Of a stretch of DNA of 64,000 nt, positions 1 to 8,801 are shown piece after piece. Source of the stretch: Kibdelosporangium banguiense (GTDB taxonomy: Bacteria > Actinomycetota > Actinomycetes > Mycobacteriales > Pseudonocardiaceae); NCBI RefSeq assembly GCF_017876405.1, contig NZ_JAGINW010000001.1, positions 5,655,203 to 5,719,202 of the forward strand. The letters run 5' to 3'. The notes beneath the pieces were generated by a model. That model was not told the DNA's origin and made no database searches. It worked only from the letters and a program-made list of their open reading frames with translations. Position 1 is the stretch's first letter; every line of letters starts with the position of its first letter. Both the position numbers and the translations under genes were made by a program.

Positions 1-72
1 GCGCTAAGTGCTGGAACGTAACCAACACAAGGCAACCAGCGCTGGTTCCGCAGCGTTCGGCTGGAAGCTGAA

Positions 73-178
73 CTCCAACGTAACCAACGGCGCTGACGTG
101 CCCAGCGATGACCCCCTTCGAAACACAACCGGAACACCGCGTTGACCGGGAACAGGCAGCAAGCATCGACAAGTACCC
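73..178. repeat. Left arm of long imperfect inverted repeat flanking the HNH gene
   Basis: Read on the plus strand, this stretch is the imperfect reverse complement of 1447-1552. About 38 of the outer 43 bases agree by eye, and the match weakens but continues inward through a shared AACAGGCAGCAAG block. A further copy of the outer tip, CTGGAACGTAACCAACA, lies at 11-27. The arm ends about 25 bases before the stop codon of the HNH gene. No other gene is visible in 1-203. The arrangement resembles the ends of a mobile or mobilisable element. Confidence 0.7.
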
Positions 179-203
179 GGCCACCGTTTTACTGGGGTGA
201 TGG

Positions 204-1400
204 TTAGAAGGGTGCGGGTTCGTAGGGCTCAGGTGTGGTGGTGTGGACGCGGTGGGCGGGTGTGCGGAACACCAGCGTGCCCGGCAACGGCTGGGTCATG
301 TCCCAATCACTACGCTCGCGCATGAGGTTGTGTTTACGGCACAAGGCGTTGGTGTTGTCCACAGAGGTCACACCGCCATCGGCGTACCGCACGGTGTGGT
401 CGATCTCCGAGCGATCCGCTGTTCTGCCGCAGCCGGGTTGCCGACAGGTTCGGTCCCTCAACCGGACATGGCGTGCCAAGGCGGCTGAGGCGTACCGGCG
501 TCGGCTCACCTCCAACACCTGGCCGTGCTCGTCGGTGATCACCCGCCGCCACATCGCATCCTGCGCAAGCTCGCTGGCATACTCGGCCGTGATCGGCCCA
601 TAACCGCTGATCTCACCCGGAAGTCGGGTCAACCCCAACAACGTCGACATCGGCACGGTGACGTTGAGGTTCACCCGCAGCCGCTCGTTGTTCTTGCCCA
701 GCACCAAGTCGAGAAAAACATCCGCGCGGCATTGGGCCAGGGTTTTGTCGGGGGTTTTGACTTTGTTGGCCAACATGTTGATCTGGTCGTAGGCGGCCTG
801 GGCTTCATGCGGTTCGAGGGTGATGGCCAGCTGGCCCATACCGTCGGGCAGATCCCGGCCGGTCACATCACGGTCGGCTTTCGCGGTGCGGCGCAGACGT
901 TCCGCGGCCGACGGATCCACGGCGATCACGTGGTAGCGCACACTGTGCCGGAACCGGCTCGGGTTGGCGCGTTTGCCGAAGGCGAGAACCTTCGACTCCA
1001 CCCGCCGGGCCTGCTCCTCGGTCAGTACGGAGGTGAGATCGTTCATCGCTTTGGCGCGGACGTAGTCGATCTCGCCCGCTTCCAGTGCGTCGGTGGTCGC
1101 GGGTAGCCGGGTGACGAGATCGCGGGCTTGGGAGATGTGGATGGCCGCGGTGTGCGGGTTCATCGCCAGCTCGAGGGCCACTTCCTCAGGAGCGCCGTCG
1201 GCGAGGTCGGTTCCAGCACGCCCGGGTGCACGCAATTCGGCGAACCGGGCCAGGAGCCGGGCTTTGCGTGCGTCGCAGAAAGCCCGGGCCTTGTCCACGT
1301 CGATCAGGCTGTCGAGGACTTGGTTGGCGTTCATCTGATGAATAGGGATGTTTGCCGGCGGGGTGGTGTCCCGGAGGGCAAACAGCGTATTCTCGCCCAT
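204..1400 (-). CDS. DUF222 / HNH endonuclease domain protein (13E12 repeat family)
   Basis: This is a 398-residue protein with an N-terminal DUF222 region and a C-terminal HNH nuclease domain. The HNH part shows the zinc-ribbon type spacing CRQPGC, then EIDH, then a DGG loop, and finally ALCRKHN, which carries the last catalytic/metal-binding His. This is the architecture of the 13E12 repeat proteins found in many copies in actinobacterial genomes. It starts at ATG 1398-1400. The gene is bracketed by long inverted repeats (73-178 and 1447-1552), the second of which covers its probable promoter. The cellular role of the family is not settled; DNA cleavage is inferred from the HNH fold, and mobility from the flanking repeats. 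Confidence 0.85.
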   Translation of the reverse strand: MGENTLFALRDTTPPANIPIHQMNANQVLDSLIDVDKARAFCDARKARLLARFAELRAPGRAGTDLADGAPEEVALELAMNPHTAAIHISQARDLVTRLPATTDALEAGEIDYVRAKAMNDLTSVLTEEQARRVESKVLAFGKRANPSRFRHSVRYHVIAVDPSAAERLRRTAKADRDVTGRDLPDGMGQLAITLEPHEAQAAYDQINMLANKVKTPDKTLAQCRADVFLDLVLGKNNERLRVNLNVTVPMSTLLGLTRLPGEISGYGPITAEYASELAQDAMWRRVITDEHGQVLEVSRRRYASAALARHVRLRDRTCRQPGCGRTADRSEIDHTVRYADGGVTSVDNTNALCRKHNLMRERSDWDMTQPLPGTLVFRTPAHRVHTTTPEPYEPAPF

Positions 1401-1446
1401 ATGTTCACACTACCGGAACAACCCGGCAATGACGTCACTCTATCGG

Positions 1447-1552
1447 GTGTTCTTGATGGTACTTGCTGCCTGTTTCCGGGCAAAGCAGTATTGCGGTTGT
1501 GGTTTTGAAGGGGTCATTGCTGGGCACGTTAGCGCTGTTGGTTACGTTCCAG
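1447..1552. repeat. Right arm of long imperfect inverted repeat flanking the HNH gene
   Basis: This is the partner of the arm at 73-178, in inverted orientation. Its outer tip, TGTTGGTTACGTTCCAG at 1536-1552, is the exact reverse complement of bases 11-27. It lies just upstream of the HNH gene start, so it probably also contains that gene's promoter. Confidence 0.7.
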
Positions 1553-1626
1553 CGCGTTAGCGTTGTGGGAAGGGAAGGGATTTTTTCGGTTCTTGGGTTT
1601 TGTTTTGGTTATCTTGGGTCGACGGG

Positions 1627-1863
1627 TTAGTTTGGGGTGAACCAGCGGGTGAGGGCTGCTTTTAGGGTGTCGGGGTCTTTGCCTGCCCAGGCGATGTAGC
1701 CGTCGGGGCGGATGAGTAGTGCGGGCGCTGGGGCGGAGTCCGCGGTTGCGGTTACGTGGCGGACTCGGTTGGTCCATGGTTCTGCGCCGGGCGAGTCGAT
1801 CCACGAGATCGTCGACGAAGTGTGGCTGCCACTGTTGTGAGAGCCTGCACCGTTCGTCGTCAA
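1627..1863 (-). pseudogene. C-terminal remnant of an FAD-dependent aromatic monooxygenase
   Basis: The open frame encodes only 78 residues. Its end (LLIRPDGYIAWAG, then TLKAALTRWF) is the typical C-terminus of PheA/TetX-type FAD-dependent aromatic hydroxylases, where this motif closes a protein of about 500 residues. No FAD-binding (GxGxxG) or substrate domain is encoded upstream, so the gene is a truncated relic. It lies directly outside the right arm of the HNH element, and insertion or deletion linked to that element may have removed the rest. I infer no product function. Confidence 0.6.
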
Positions 1864-1980
1864 ACTGTGGCGGTACGCGCCTAAACTTTGGCGGTATTTC
1901 TCTCTTTGACCCTGCCGCCGGGCAGTCGTGGTGTTCTAGCGTCGGCCGCCGGAACTGGGGATCTGGGCGGAGGGGGATCC

Positions 1981-2946
1981 GTGCTGCGCATCTATTTCAC
2001 ACCCGAGGACCTGACCAGGACGAGAATCAGTGCTGCGCAACCGATGTGGGAGATACTGCTCAGCCTGTACCGGTTGCGTCAGCGCAAGGGGGCGCCGGTC
2101 CACGAGGAGTGGCGAAGATCGGTGGTCACCAAGACGCCGGTGACCACCCGGCTGCTGACTGATCTTGTGCCACAGTCCGGTTACGCGGTCGACTTCCTTA
2201 CCCCGATGACCAACCAGCTCTCGCTTGCCGACGGCCTCGAGGCGATACGCAGTACGCCGAAACGACGGCTTCGCAAGGATTTGGCCATTCTGGCCGGTGG
2301 GCGGCAGTTGCCGTCGTGGACGACTTCACTTGCCGACGGCAGAAAGGAATCCGTCGTCCAGCTTGCCGATGCGGTGGACCGGTATTTCGCGTCCTGCCTT
2401 GCACCGTACTGGGATCGCATCAGTGGGCGGATCAACCAGGAGCGCGCCACGCAGGCGAAACTGATGGCCGACGGCGGATTCGAGCGCCTTGTCCAAGCGC
2501 TGCACCCGACCGCGCGATGGCACTATCCCGTGCTGGAAATGGGATACCCGGTCGAGCATGAACTGCATCTGGGTGGCCGGGGTCTTCAGCTGGTGCCGTC
2601 CTTCTTCTGTCAAGGGCTGCCGACGACTTTCCTCGATGGTGACTTCGAACCGGTTCTGGTGTATCCGATCCAGCATCGACCGGGCTGGTCCGCCGTCGAC
2701 GGCTCCCGGGGATCGCTTGCTTCTCTGCTTGGTCGTACCCGCGCCAAAGTGCTCGAAGCCATCGGTGAAAGCCCTTGCACGACAAGTGAAGTAGCCCGGC
2801 GTACGGACACGACCCTGTCGACCGCGAGTCAACAGGCGTCCATGCTTCGTGCGGCCGGTCTCGTCACCAGCCGCCAGAACGGCCAGTCGATGCTGCACAC
2901 GGTCACCTCACTCGGCCTTGCGCTGATGGCTGGAAGCTTTTCGTAG
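1981..2946 (+). CDS. ArsR-type winged-helix transcriptional regulator
   Basis: This 321-residue protein starts best at GTG 1981, preceded by a GGAGGGGGATCC ribosome site; the open frame extends 31 codons further upstream without a good start signal. The N-terminus (VLRIYFTPEDLTRTRI) and long middle region are typical of actinobacterial ArsR-like regulators that carry a large uncharacterised domain before the DNA-binding part. The last 75 residues form a winged helix: TRAKVLEAIG, then CTTSEVARRTDTTLSTASQQ (recognition helix), then AAGLVTSRQNGQS. It probably represses or activates a nearby gene, but the target is not evident. The next genes downstream encode secreted proteins on the same strand. 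Confidence 0.8.
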   Translation: MLRIYFTPEDLTRTRISAAQPMWEILLSLYRLRQRKGAPVHEEWRRSVVTKTPVTTRLLTDLVPQSGYAVDFLTPMTNQLSLADGLEAIRSTPKRRLRKDLAILAGGRQLPSWTTSLADGRKESVVQLADAVDRYFASCLAPYWDRISGRINQERATQAKLMADGGFERLVQALHPTARWHYPVLEMGYPVEHELHLGGRGLQLVPSFFCQGLPTTFLDGDFEPVLVYPIQHRPGWSAVDGSRGSLASLLGRTRAKVLEAIGESPCTTSEVARRTDTTLSTASQQASMLRAAGLVTSRQNGQSMLHTVTSLGLALMAGSFS

Positions 2947-3070
2947 CACAGCAGATGAGCGAAAGCGTTTCCACAGTGGCGGAAACCTTTGACCGGCCGC
3001 CGGTATGCGATCCACGATCCCGACGGGCGACTGTGCCCGCAATGAACCGCAGGTTTCTGGAGGGCGTTGC

Positions 3071-3352
3071 ATGGCTCGAAGATCACACAGGTGGGCAGGT
3101 GGCGCGATCGCCTTGGTGGTGGCGGGAGGGCTGGTCGCAGGTTCCGGTATCCCACAGGCGAACCAGCAGTTCCGTTTCGACTACGTCGAGGGTGGCGGTG
3201 TGGACGTCGCGGTCCGGGCGCGGCCGGTGCACAGCGAGAAATGCCTGGACCTCACTGGTGCAAGCCAGGGTAATGGCGCCCCGTTGATCCAGTGGGCCTG
3301 CGCGGACGCCACAAAGTCGAACCAGTTGTTCTATCTTCGCCCCGAACCGTAA
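3071..3352 (+). CDS. Small secreted protein with a partial ricin-type lectin repeat
   Basis: This 93-residue protein starts at ATG 3071 behind a CTGGAGGGC ribosome site. An N-terminal signal sequence follows a twin-Arg-like RRSHRW start and a hydrophobic GGAIALVVAGGLVAGSG core. The C-terminal half reads as a single ricin B-type carbohydrate-binding repeat: KCLDLTGASQGNGAPLIQWAC with the Q-x-W signature, then NQLFYL. A complete ricin domain has three such repeats, so this is a minimal or incomplete lectin. It lies 8 bases upstream of a secreted beta-helix protein, and the two are probably cotranscribed and may act on the same glycan. Confidence 0.6.
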   Translation: MARRSHRWAGGAIALVVAGGLVAGSGIPQANQQFRFDYVEGGGVDVAVRARPVHSEKCLDLTGASQGNGAPLIQWACADATKSNQLFYLRPEP

Positions 3353-3360
3353 GGAGAATC

Positions 3361-4494
3361 ATGCGTCTCGGCTTGGCATTGGCGATCGGTGTCCTGGTCG
3401 CCACGAGCCTCAGTACCGCGACTGCCAACGCGGCAGACGTCTTCACCGTGCACATGTCGGTCACCGGCTCGGACAGCGCGGACGGCCTGACCCCGGCGAC
3501 CGCTGTGAAAAGCCTGGTGCGGGTCCAGGAAGTACTGCGGAGCTCGAAACCCACGACCGATGTGGAGGTACGGATCAAACAGGGAACCTATGTCGCGCCG
3601 CCGATGCACGACTGGCGGTTCTACGTTCCCGGGCACACCATCTCGTTCATGCCCGTCGACTACGAGTACGGCGAAGGCGAGGCCGGGATCGCGGGCCGGC
3701 CGGTGTTCCGCAACCTGGCGGACAAGCCGAGTGGGTTCTGGCTGCAACCCAGGCTGCCCAGAGACCAGGCCGATCCCATGTACGACGGGGGAGACAGCGG
3801 TCTGCGTTTCTACTACCTGCAGGTCGAGTACTACTCGGCGGGCGCGGTGTCGATGTACGGCGACTCGGAGCGTGACATCGCCGACGAGACGTACTCGCCG
3901 CCGATGCGTAAGCCCGGCAGCAAGGGCCTCAACGGAAACACGTTCTTCGGCATGGTATTCACGCACCTGGGCAGCAAATGGGCGCCCTGCGGAGCGGATT
4001 GCTATGGCTGGGGCGCGATCGTGCTGACGAACTCCTCGGGCAACAGGATCAACAACAACCATTTCGTCAACATCGAGAACCACGGCAATTACGGCGGCCA
4101 CATCCACGGCCTGTACGTCACCCATTTCAGCTCCAGCAACACCATGAACGCGAACAGGTTCTCCTACATCAACGGCGATCCGGTGAAGATCCGTGACCGC
4201 AGCAACTTCAACACCGTGGAGAGCAACACGTTCACCCGGACCGGGCGTGCCGGGTTCTACCGCGACGAGTTCTGCGACGCTGCCTGCGTCCAGACAAACC
4301 CCGGACTGGAACGGCAATGCGCCTCCTACCACAACAGGTTCGCCAACAACCGGCTGCTTTCGGACTACGACGGCGACAACTCGAGTGAGGCGTGGACCCT
4401 GCAACCGCCCGGACTCATGAACGCCGGTGGCGCACCATGTTCGATCCCCGCCGGAGACCAGCGTCTGCGGACCGCGGGCAACACGACCTCATAG
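3361..4494 (+). CDS. Secreted right-handed parallel beta-helix protein (pectate-lyase-like fold)
   Basis: This 377-residue protein starts at ATG 3361 behind AAGGAGAATC. It has a signal peptide ending near ANAAD (about residue 24). The mature N-terminus, VTGSDSADGLTPATAVKSL, is the usual opening of secreted beta-helix polysaccharide-acting proteins. The middle contains Asn-rich turns repeated at about 20-25 residues (NRINNNHFVNIENH, NTMNANRFSYI, NTVESNTFTRTG), which mark successive helix coils. Several cysteines (CGADC, CDAAC) suggest disulfides. A polysaccharide lyase or glycan-binding role is likely from the fold, but I see no conserved lyase catalytic set, so substrate and activity are open. 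Confidence 0.65.
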   Translation: MRLGLALAIGVLVATSLSTATANAADVFTVHMSVTGSDSADGLTPATAVKSLVRVQEVLRSSKPTTDVEVRIKQGTYVAPPMHDWRFYVPGHTISFMPVDYEYGEGEAGIAGRPVFRNLADKPSGFWLQPRLPRDQADPMYDGGDSGLRFYYLQVEYYSAGAVSMYGDSERDIADETYSPPMRKPGSKGLNGNTFFGMVFTHLGSKWAPCGADCYGWGAIVLTNSSGNRINNNHFVNIENHGNYGGHIHGLYVTHFSSSNTMNANRFSYINGDPVKIRDRSNFNTVESNTFTRTGRAGFYRDEFCDAACVQTNPGLERQCASYHNRFANNRLLSDYDGDNSSEAWTLQPPGLMNAGGAPCSIPAGDQRLRTAGNTTS

Positions 4495-4531
4495 CCCAGT
4501 ACGGTTGTTGAGCGGCCTCTATGCTGTGCTG

Positions 4532-5704
4532 ATGCGCGGTGGCGGGAAGACGATCATCCCGGGCATGGACATCGTGGTCGCCGTCGCGACCATTGTGATC
4601 GCCTGGCTGGTCGGCATGCAATACTCGCCCCGCAGTTGGGGATCCGACCCGGTGCCCTACGTGCTCACCGCGTTGATCTTCCTGCCGCTCGCGGCGCGGC
4701 GACGCGTGCCGGTGATCGCCCTGGCGGTGAGCACCGGCATGCTGTTCACCTATCTCGCGCTCGGCTACGACCAGCTCGGATTGAACTTCTGGGGACCGAT
4801 CCTGCTCCTCTACACGGTCGCGTCGTTGCGGCCGCCCAAGATCACCGCGTGGTGTACCACGGCACTCGTGCCGGTCTTGCTCTTCGCTGCCAAGCGGACA
4901 CAACTTCCTTGGTATGTCGCGGTTGCCGAGGCGGTGATGATTCCGGTGATCGCGTGGTCGATGGGCAACGTCGGCCGCCAGTTGGGACTGCGCAACCAGC
5001 AACTGGCCGTGCTGACTGAGCAGCTGAGGATCGAGCAGGAAGCACGGACCGAGCGCGCGGTGACCGACGAGCGAGTGCGTATCGCCCGGGAACTGCACGA
5101 TGTCGTCGCTCATCACATGTCGGTGATCGCTGTGCAGACCGGGTTGGCGGGCTATGTCTTCGACGACGACCCGCCGACAGCGCGTGCCGCCGTGGACACC
5201 ATCGCGGCCACCAGCCGGGAAGCACTGCGGGACATGCGTCGGCTGTTGAAGTTGCTGCGGACCGAAGACGAGCCAGGCGATACGGCATTGAGCCTGGCAC
5301 ACCTGCCTGAACTGGTCGGCCGGATGCGTACGGCAGGCTTGCCGGTAACCCTCGTCATGGCGGGGCCGGACATCGAGCAACTGCCTTCAGGGCTGCAGGC
5401 GTGTGCCTATCGGGTCGTCCAGGAAGCACTCACCAATGTCATGAAGCACGCCGGTCTGGCCGCCACGAACGTTCTGGTGCGTCTCGAGGCCGACCAGCTG
5501 ACCGTGCGAGTCGCCAACGCGTATGGCACACCGTCGGAGCCAGGTCCGGTCGGCGGCAACGGTCTGATCAACATGCGCGAGCGGGCAGCGCTTTATCAGG
5601 GAACCCTTTCCGCAGGCTGGCGCGGTGACGGCGGGTTCGTGGTCGAACTCACGCTGCCGATTGGCCCGGATGACGAAGGCACGGGTGCGCCACCAGCGAT
5701 ATAA
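4532..5704 (+). CDS. Two-component sensor histidine kinase (NarL/DesK type)
   Basis: This 390-residue protein starts at ATG 4532. The first 140 residues hold about four to five hydrophobic membrane segments, followed by a short coiled linker (LRNQQLAVLTEQLRIEQEA). The HisKA_3 dimerisation domain follows, with RIARELHDVVAHHMSV and phospho-acceptor His near residue 189. The HATPase domain holds an N-box (QEALTNVMKHA) and a G-box (GGNGLINMRERAAL). The stop codon directly abuts the response regulator start at 5705, so the two form an operon. The signal sensed is unknown; the membrane-embedded sensor suggests cell-envelope or lipid-phase cues, as in other DesK/LiaS-like kinases. Confidence 0.9.
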   Translation: MRGGGKTIIPGMDIVVAVATIVIAWLVGMQYSPRSWGSDPVPYVLTALIFLPLAARRRVPVIALAVSTGMLFTYLALGYDQLGLNFWGPILLLYTVASLRPPKITAWCTTALVPVLLFAAKRTQLPWYVAVAEAVMIPVIAWSMGNVGRQLGLRNQQLAVLTEQLRIEQEARTERAVTDERVRIARELHDVVAHHMSVIAVQTGLAGYVFDDDPPTARAAVDTIAATSREALRDMRRLLKLLRTEDEPGDTALSLAHLPELVGRMRTAGLPVTLVMAGPDIEQLPSGLQACAYRVVQEALTNVMKHAGLAATNVLVRLEADQLTVRVANAYGTPSEPGPVGGNGLINMRERAALYQGTLSAGWRGDGGFVVELTLPIGPDDEGTGAPPAI

Positions 5705-6400
5705 GTGTCTGTGATGAGGGAATCACGCCCGGCCACAGTCCTGGTCGTCGATGACGAGATCTTGATCCGCGCCGGTCTCGCCGCGCTGCTGCGTGCCGCA
5801 CCCGGCCTGGATGTGGTCGGTGAGGCCGCCGACGGCCACGAAGCCATGGCGCTTGCTGCCGAGACCCGGCCCGACGTGATCCTGATGGACATCAGGATGC
5901 CTGTCATGGACGGCATCACGGCCACCGAACGTATCCTCGCCGAGGCGCCGGACCCCAAACCGCGTGTCATCGTGCTGACCACGTTCGACCTCGACGAGTA
6001 CGTCTACGCCGCACTGAGCGTCGGGGCCTCGGGCTTCCTGCTGAAGGAAACCGAACCGAAGCGAGTGATCTCCGCGGTGCACACCATCGCGGCCGGGGAC
6101 ATGCTTTTCGCGCCGTCGGTGACCAATCGCCTCGTCGAGGCCTATGTGCGGCGGCCACGCCGGGTCCGGACGCCGGAAACCCCCAGCCTGAGCCATTTGA
6201 CGCCACGGGAACGGGAGATCCTGCGGCTGGTGGGGACCGGCCGCACCAACAACGAGATCGCCGGCGACCTCACCGTCAGCGAGGCGACGATCAAGACGCA
6301 CCTCAACCGCACCATGACCAAACTCGGCCTCACCAGCCGTGCCCAGGCCGTCGTGATCGCCTACGAGACAGGACTGATCACGCCGCGAAGCCCGGCGTGA
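5705..6400 (+). CDS. LuxR/NarL-family response regulator
   Basis: This 231-residue cognate regulator follows the kinase at 4532-5704. It starts at GTG 5705, immediately after the kinase stop; ATG 5714 is an alternative. The receiver domain has the acidic pair in VVDDE, the phospho-acceptor Asp at about residue 62 in ILMDIRMPVMDG, and Lys in LLKETEP. The C-terminal LuxR helix-turn-helix reads LTPREREILRLVGTGRTNNE then VSEATIKTHLNRTMTKLGL. It meets the gene at 6414 convergently with only 13 bases between stops. Its targets cannot be told from the sequence. Confidence 0.92.
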   Translation: MSVMRESRPATVLVVDDEILIRAGLAALLRAAPGLDVVGEAADGHEAMALAAETRPDVILMDIRMPVMDGITATERILAEAPDPKPRVIVLTTFDLDEYVYAALSVGASGFLLKETEPKRVISAVHTIAAGDMLFAPSVTNRLVEAYVRRPRRVRTPETPSLSHLTPREREILRLVGTGRTNNEIAGDLTVSEATIKTHLNRTMTKLGLTSRAQAVVIAYETGLITPRSPA

Positions 6401-6413
6401 TCCGGCTCCTGCG

Positions 6414-7127
6414 TCAGATGATGGACCAGCTCACCCGGGCACTCGTCGGCGACACCTCCTTGAGGACCGCGCATGCCTTGTAGGTCAACAGAAGGCCGGT
6501 GACGCGGCATTCCCAGCCACCGTCGGGTTGCTGGGCGGTGAAGCCGTGTGAGTCGAGGTAGGCGCGGGTTCGTTCCGGGGCGCGGTCCCCGGTGGCCACG
6601 AACTGGCGGGTACAGCCGCCGGAGCCGCATTGCAGTTCGCCTTCGACGACCTGGAGTCCGGACGGGCCTGGCCAGACGCCTTCGTTGCCGGTGTCGCCTT
6701 CCATGTAGAACACCACGGTGTAGAGCGCCGTGAGAATGCCTGCGACAGCGAACGCGGAGAACCAGACCGCGGGCATCCGGCTGCGGGCCCGCTGGGGCCG
6801 TCTGTTGTCCGCGCAGATGATCGCGCTGAGGATCGGCAGGAACAGGCACACCTCGAAGACCGACGGCACCCACTGTCCGGACAGGCCCAGCACACGTGGC
6901 ATCAGGATCCACGCTGTCAGCACCAGCAGGATCAGGCCGATGACCAGTCCGGCCCGGTCCGACTGGGCCAGGCCCCAGCACCAGATCAGCATGGGTATCG
7001 CGGCGAAGACCGCGACAACCGGTTCGTACCAGGTGAACGCTGCCATCAGCAGTGTCACCACGATCAATGCCATGCGCCACCAGTGTTGTTTCAGGCGGTC
7101 GCGAACTTCAGCCCCAGTGTCGAACAC
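6414..7127 (-). CDS. Integral membrane protein of unknown function
   Basis: This 237-residue protein starts at GTG 7125-7127. It has about five hydrophobic segments in the first 150 residues (for example ALIVVTLLMAAFTW, GLVIGLILLVLTAW and VWFSAFAVAGILTALYTVVF), separated by a basic loop (DNRRPQRARSR). A soluble C-terminal part of about 90 residues follows, containing four cysteines (CGSGGC, WEC, KAC). I do not recognise a family. The soluble tail probably lies outside the membrane, with paired cysteines. It is convergent with the response regulator gene. Confidence 0.6.
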   Translation of the reverse strand: MFDTGAEVRDRLKQHWWRMALIVVTLLMAAFTWYEPVVAVFAAIPMLIWCWGLAQSDRAGLVIGLILLVLTAWILMPRVLGLSGQWVPSVFEVCLFLPILSAIICADNRRPQRARSRMPAVWFSAFAVAGILTALYTVVFYMEGDTGNEGVWPGPSGLQVVEGELQCGSGGCTRQFVATGDRAPERTRAYLDSHGFTAQQPDGGWECRVTGLLLTYKACAVLKEVSPTSARVSWSII

Positions 7128-7241
7128 CCCGCCATTGTGGCGTAACCCATGTATGTGCGCCGTCGTCCTGTGTCAACCCGGTAGTGTGCACGGTGAACAA
7201 GGTTGGACAACGCAACCAGATCGGGATCGGGGACATCGGGG

Positions 7242-8069
7242 ATGACGTCTCGGGGTGATGACGCTCGCCGTGTGGACACGACGCGGCCGAGTATCACCCG
7301 CGTCTACGACGCCATGCTCGGCGGCAAGGAGAACTTCCAGGCCGACCGCGACATCCGCGACCGGCTGCTCGCGCTCGACCCGGACTTCGGCCGGGCGTCG
7401 TGGGACAACCGCGAGTTCACCGTCCGTGTGGTCCGCTTCCTGGCCGCGGACATCGGCATCAGCCAGTTCCTTGAGCTCGGCACGACCCTGCCGTTGCCCA
7501 CCACCGAGCACCCCCACGAGGTGGCCCGGCGCAACAACCACGAGGCCACAGTCGTCTATGCCTCGGTCGACCCGGCTGTGCTGGCCCACGGCCGGGCGTT
7601 GCTGGCCGACAACGACCAGACGCACATGGCCGACGTGGACTTCCGGCAGCCGCGCCAGGTCCTGGAGAACGCGACCGTCACGAAGTACATCGACTTCGAC
7701 CTGCCGGTCGCGTTGTTCCTGGTCGGCATCATCAACCACGTTCCCGACAAACGGGATCCGGCCGGGATCGTCGCGTCCTACATCGACGGGGTGCCGTCCG
7801 GGTCGTATGTCGCCCTGTCCCATTTGCTCGATCCTGGTCCAGACCACGAGCTGGCCGATCTCGCCGCGGGTATCCGGCAGGTCTACAGCGACGCCGGGTT
7901 CCCCGGCTGGTTTCGTACCCAGGAGCAGATCAAGGCCATGCTGACTGGTCTGGACCTGGTGAACCCGGGTCTGGTGACACTGGCGGACTGGTGGCCGGAC
8001 GGCCCCCGGTTGCGTGAGCTGTCACCGATGCAACGGCTCATCGTGGGAGCCGTCGGCCGCAAGCCCTGA
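7242..8069 (+). CDS. SAM-dependent methyltransferase of the actinobacterial DUF574 family
   Basis: This 275-residue protein probably starts at ATG 7242; an upstream in-frame TTG lacks a convincing ribosome site. The family signature is clear: TTRPSITRVYDAMLGGKENF, then DNREFTVRVVRFLA, LELGTTLP (a modified SAM-binding motif I) and VVYASVDPAVLAHGRALL (motif II). Members of this actinomycete-specific family (S-adenosyl methyltransferase, DUF574) are numerous in each genome and mostly of unknown substrate. The 3' end overlaps the convergent cysQ-like gene by 48 bases, so both C-termini are constrained by one DNA segment. Confidence 0.85.
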   Translation: MTSRGDDARRVDTTRPSITRVYDAMLGGKENFQADRDIRDRLLALDPDFGRASWDNREFTVRVVRFLAADIGISQFLELGTTLPLPTTEHPHEVARRNNHEATVVYASVDPAVLAHGRALLADNDQTHMADVDFRQPRQVLENATVTKYIDFDLPVALFLVGIINHVPDKRDPAGIVASYIDGVPSGSYVALSHLLDPGPDHELADLAAGIRQVYSDAGFPGWFRTQEQIKAMLTGLDLVNPGLVTLADWWPDGPRLRELSPMQRLIVGAVGRKP

Positions 8070-8801
8070 CAGCGCGGGCCAGAGCCCGCTGTCCGGGCGG
8101 CAGATCACGATGTCGGGCAATGCCGGGTTGGCCTGGTTGTACCGCGGTGCACTGCCATCGAGTCTGCGCACATCCAGTCCGCAGGCCAGCGCGACGGCCA
8201 CCGGAGCCGCTGAGTCCCACTCGAACTGGCCTCCGGCGTGCACGTAGGCACTGGCCTGCCCGGTCAGCACCGCCGCGGTCTTGGCACCGGCGGAACCCAT
8301 GGGCCGCAGGATCGCGTTCCACCGGCGTGCCAGCGCCGGTGCGAACGACGGCGGGCGGGTCCGGCTCACCACCAGCACTCGCGGATTCGGGTCGTGCCCG
8401 ACAACGAGTGGCTGCCAGGTGGAGAACACCTGGTCGGACGCGGGCAACGCCACCGCACCCGCGATCAGGGCGCCATCTGCCCACAGGGCGACGTGCACAG
8501 CCCAGTCCGTGCGTCCCGGCTCAGCGAACTCCCTGGTGCCGTCGAGCGGATCGATGATCCACACCCGGTCGTGGCGCAGCCGGGCAGGGTCGTCACGCGA
8601 CTCCTCGGACAGGATCGCGTCGCTGGGCCTGCTGTCGGCCAACCGGTCCATCAGCAGCCGGTTGGCGCGTCGATCCCCGGCTTCGCCGAGGTCAGCCGGG
8701 GGATCGGCACGCAGGTCGAGCAGCAGTGTCCCGGCGGCGGCCGCGAGCTCGTGGGCAAGGCGATGATCGGCTGCGTCGGGAGACGGCCGGTACACGCTCA
8801 T
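8022..8801 (-). CDS. cysQ: CysQ-like 3'(2'),5'-bisphosphate nucleotidase (inositol monophosphatase fold)
   Basis: This 259-residue protein starts at ATG 8799-8801, overlapping the metE stop by 4 bases. The metal-binding motifs of the IMPase superfamily are present: SEES near residue 66 and WIIDPLDGTREF near residues 80-91, the CysQ-type version of DPxDGT, followed by a WDSAAP motif. CysQ enzymes remove the 3'-phosphate from PAP/PAPS, recycling the product of sulfotransferases. Its coupling to metE, next to a cluster with a sulfotransferase-fold enzyme and a 3'-nucleotide kinase, suggests it hydrolyses the spent 3'-phosphonucleotide of that pathway. Inositol phosphate hydrolysis is a less likely alternative. 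Confidence 0.8.
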   Translation of the reverse strand: MSVYRPSPDAADHRLAHELAAAAGTLLLDLRADPPADLGEAGDRRANRLLMDRLADSRPSDAILSEESRDDPARLRHDRVWIIDPLDGTREFAEPGRTDWAVHVALWADGALIAGAVALPASDQVFSTWQPLVVGHDPNPRVLVVSRTRPPSFAPALARRWNAILRPMGSAGAKTAAVLTGQASAYVHAGGQFEWDSAAPVAVALACGLDVRRLDGSAPRYNQANPALPDIVICRPDSGLWPALSGLAADGSHDEPLHR

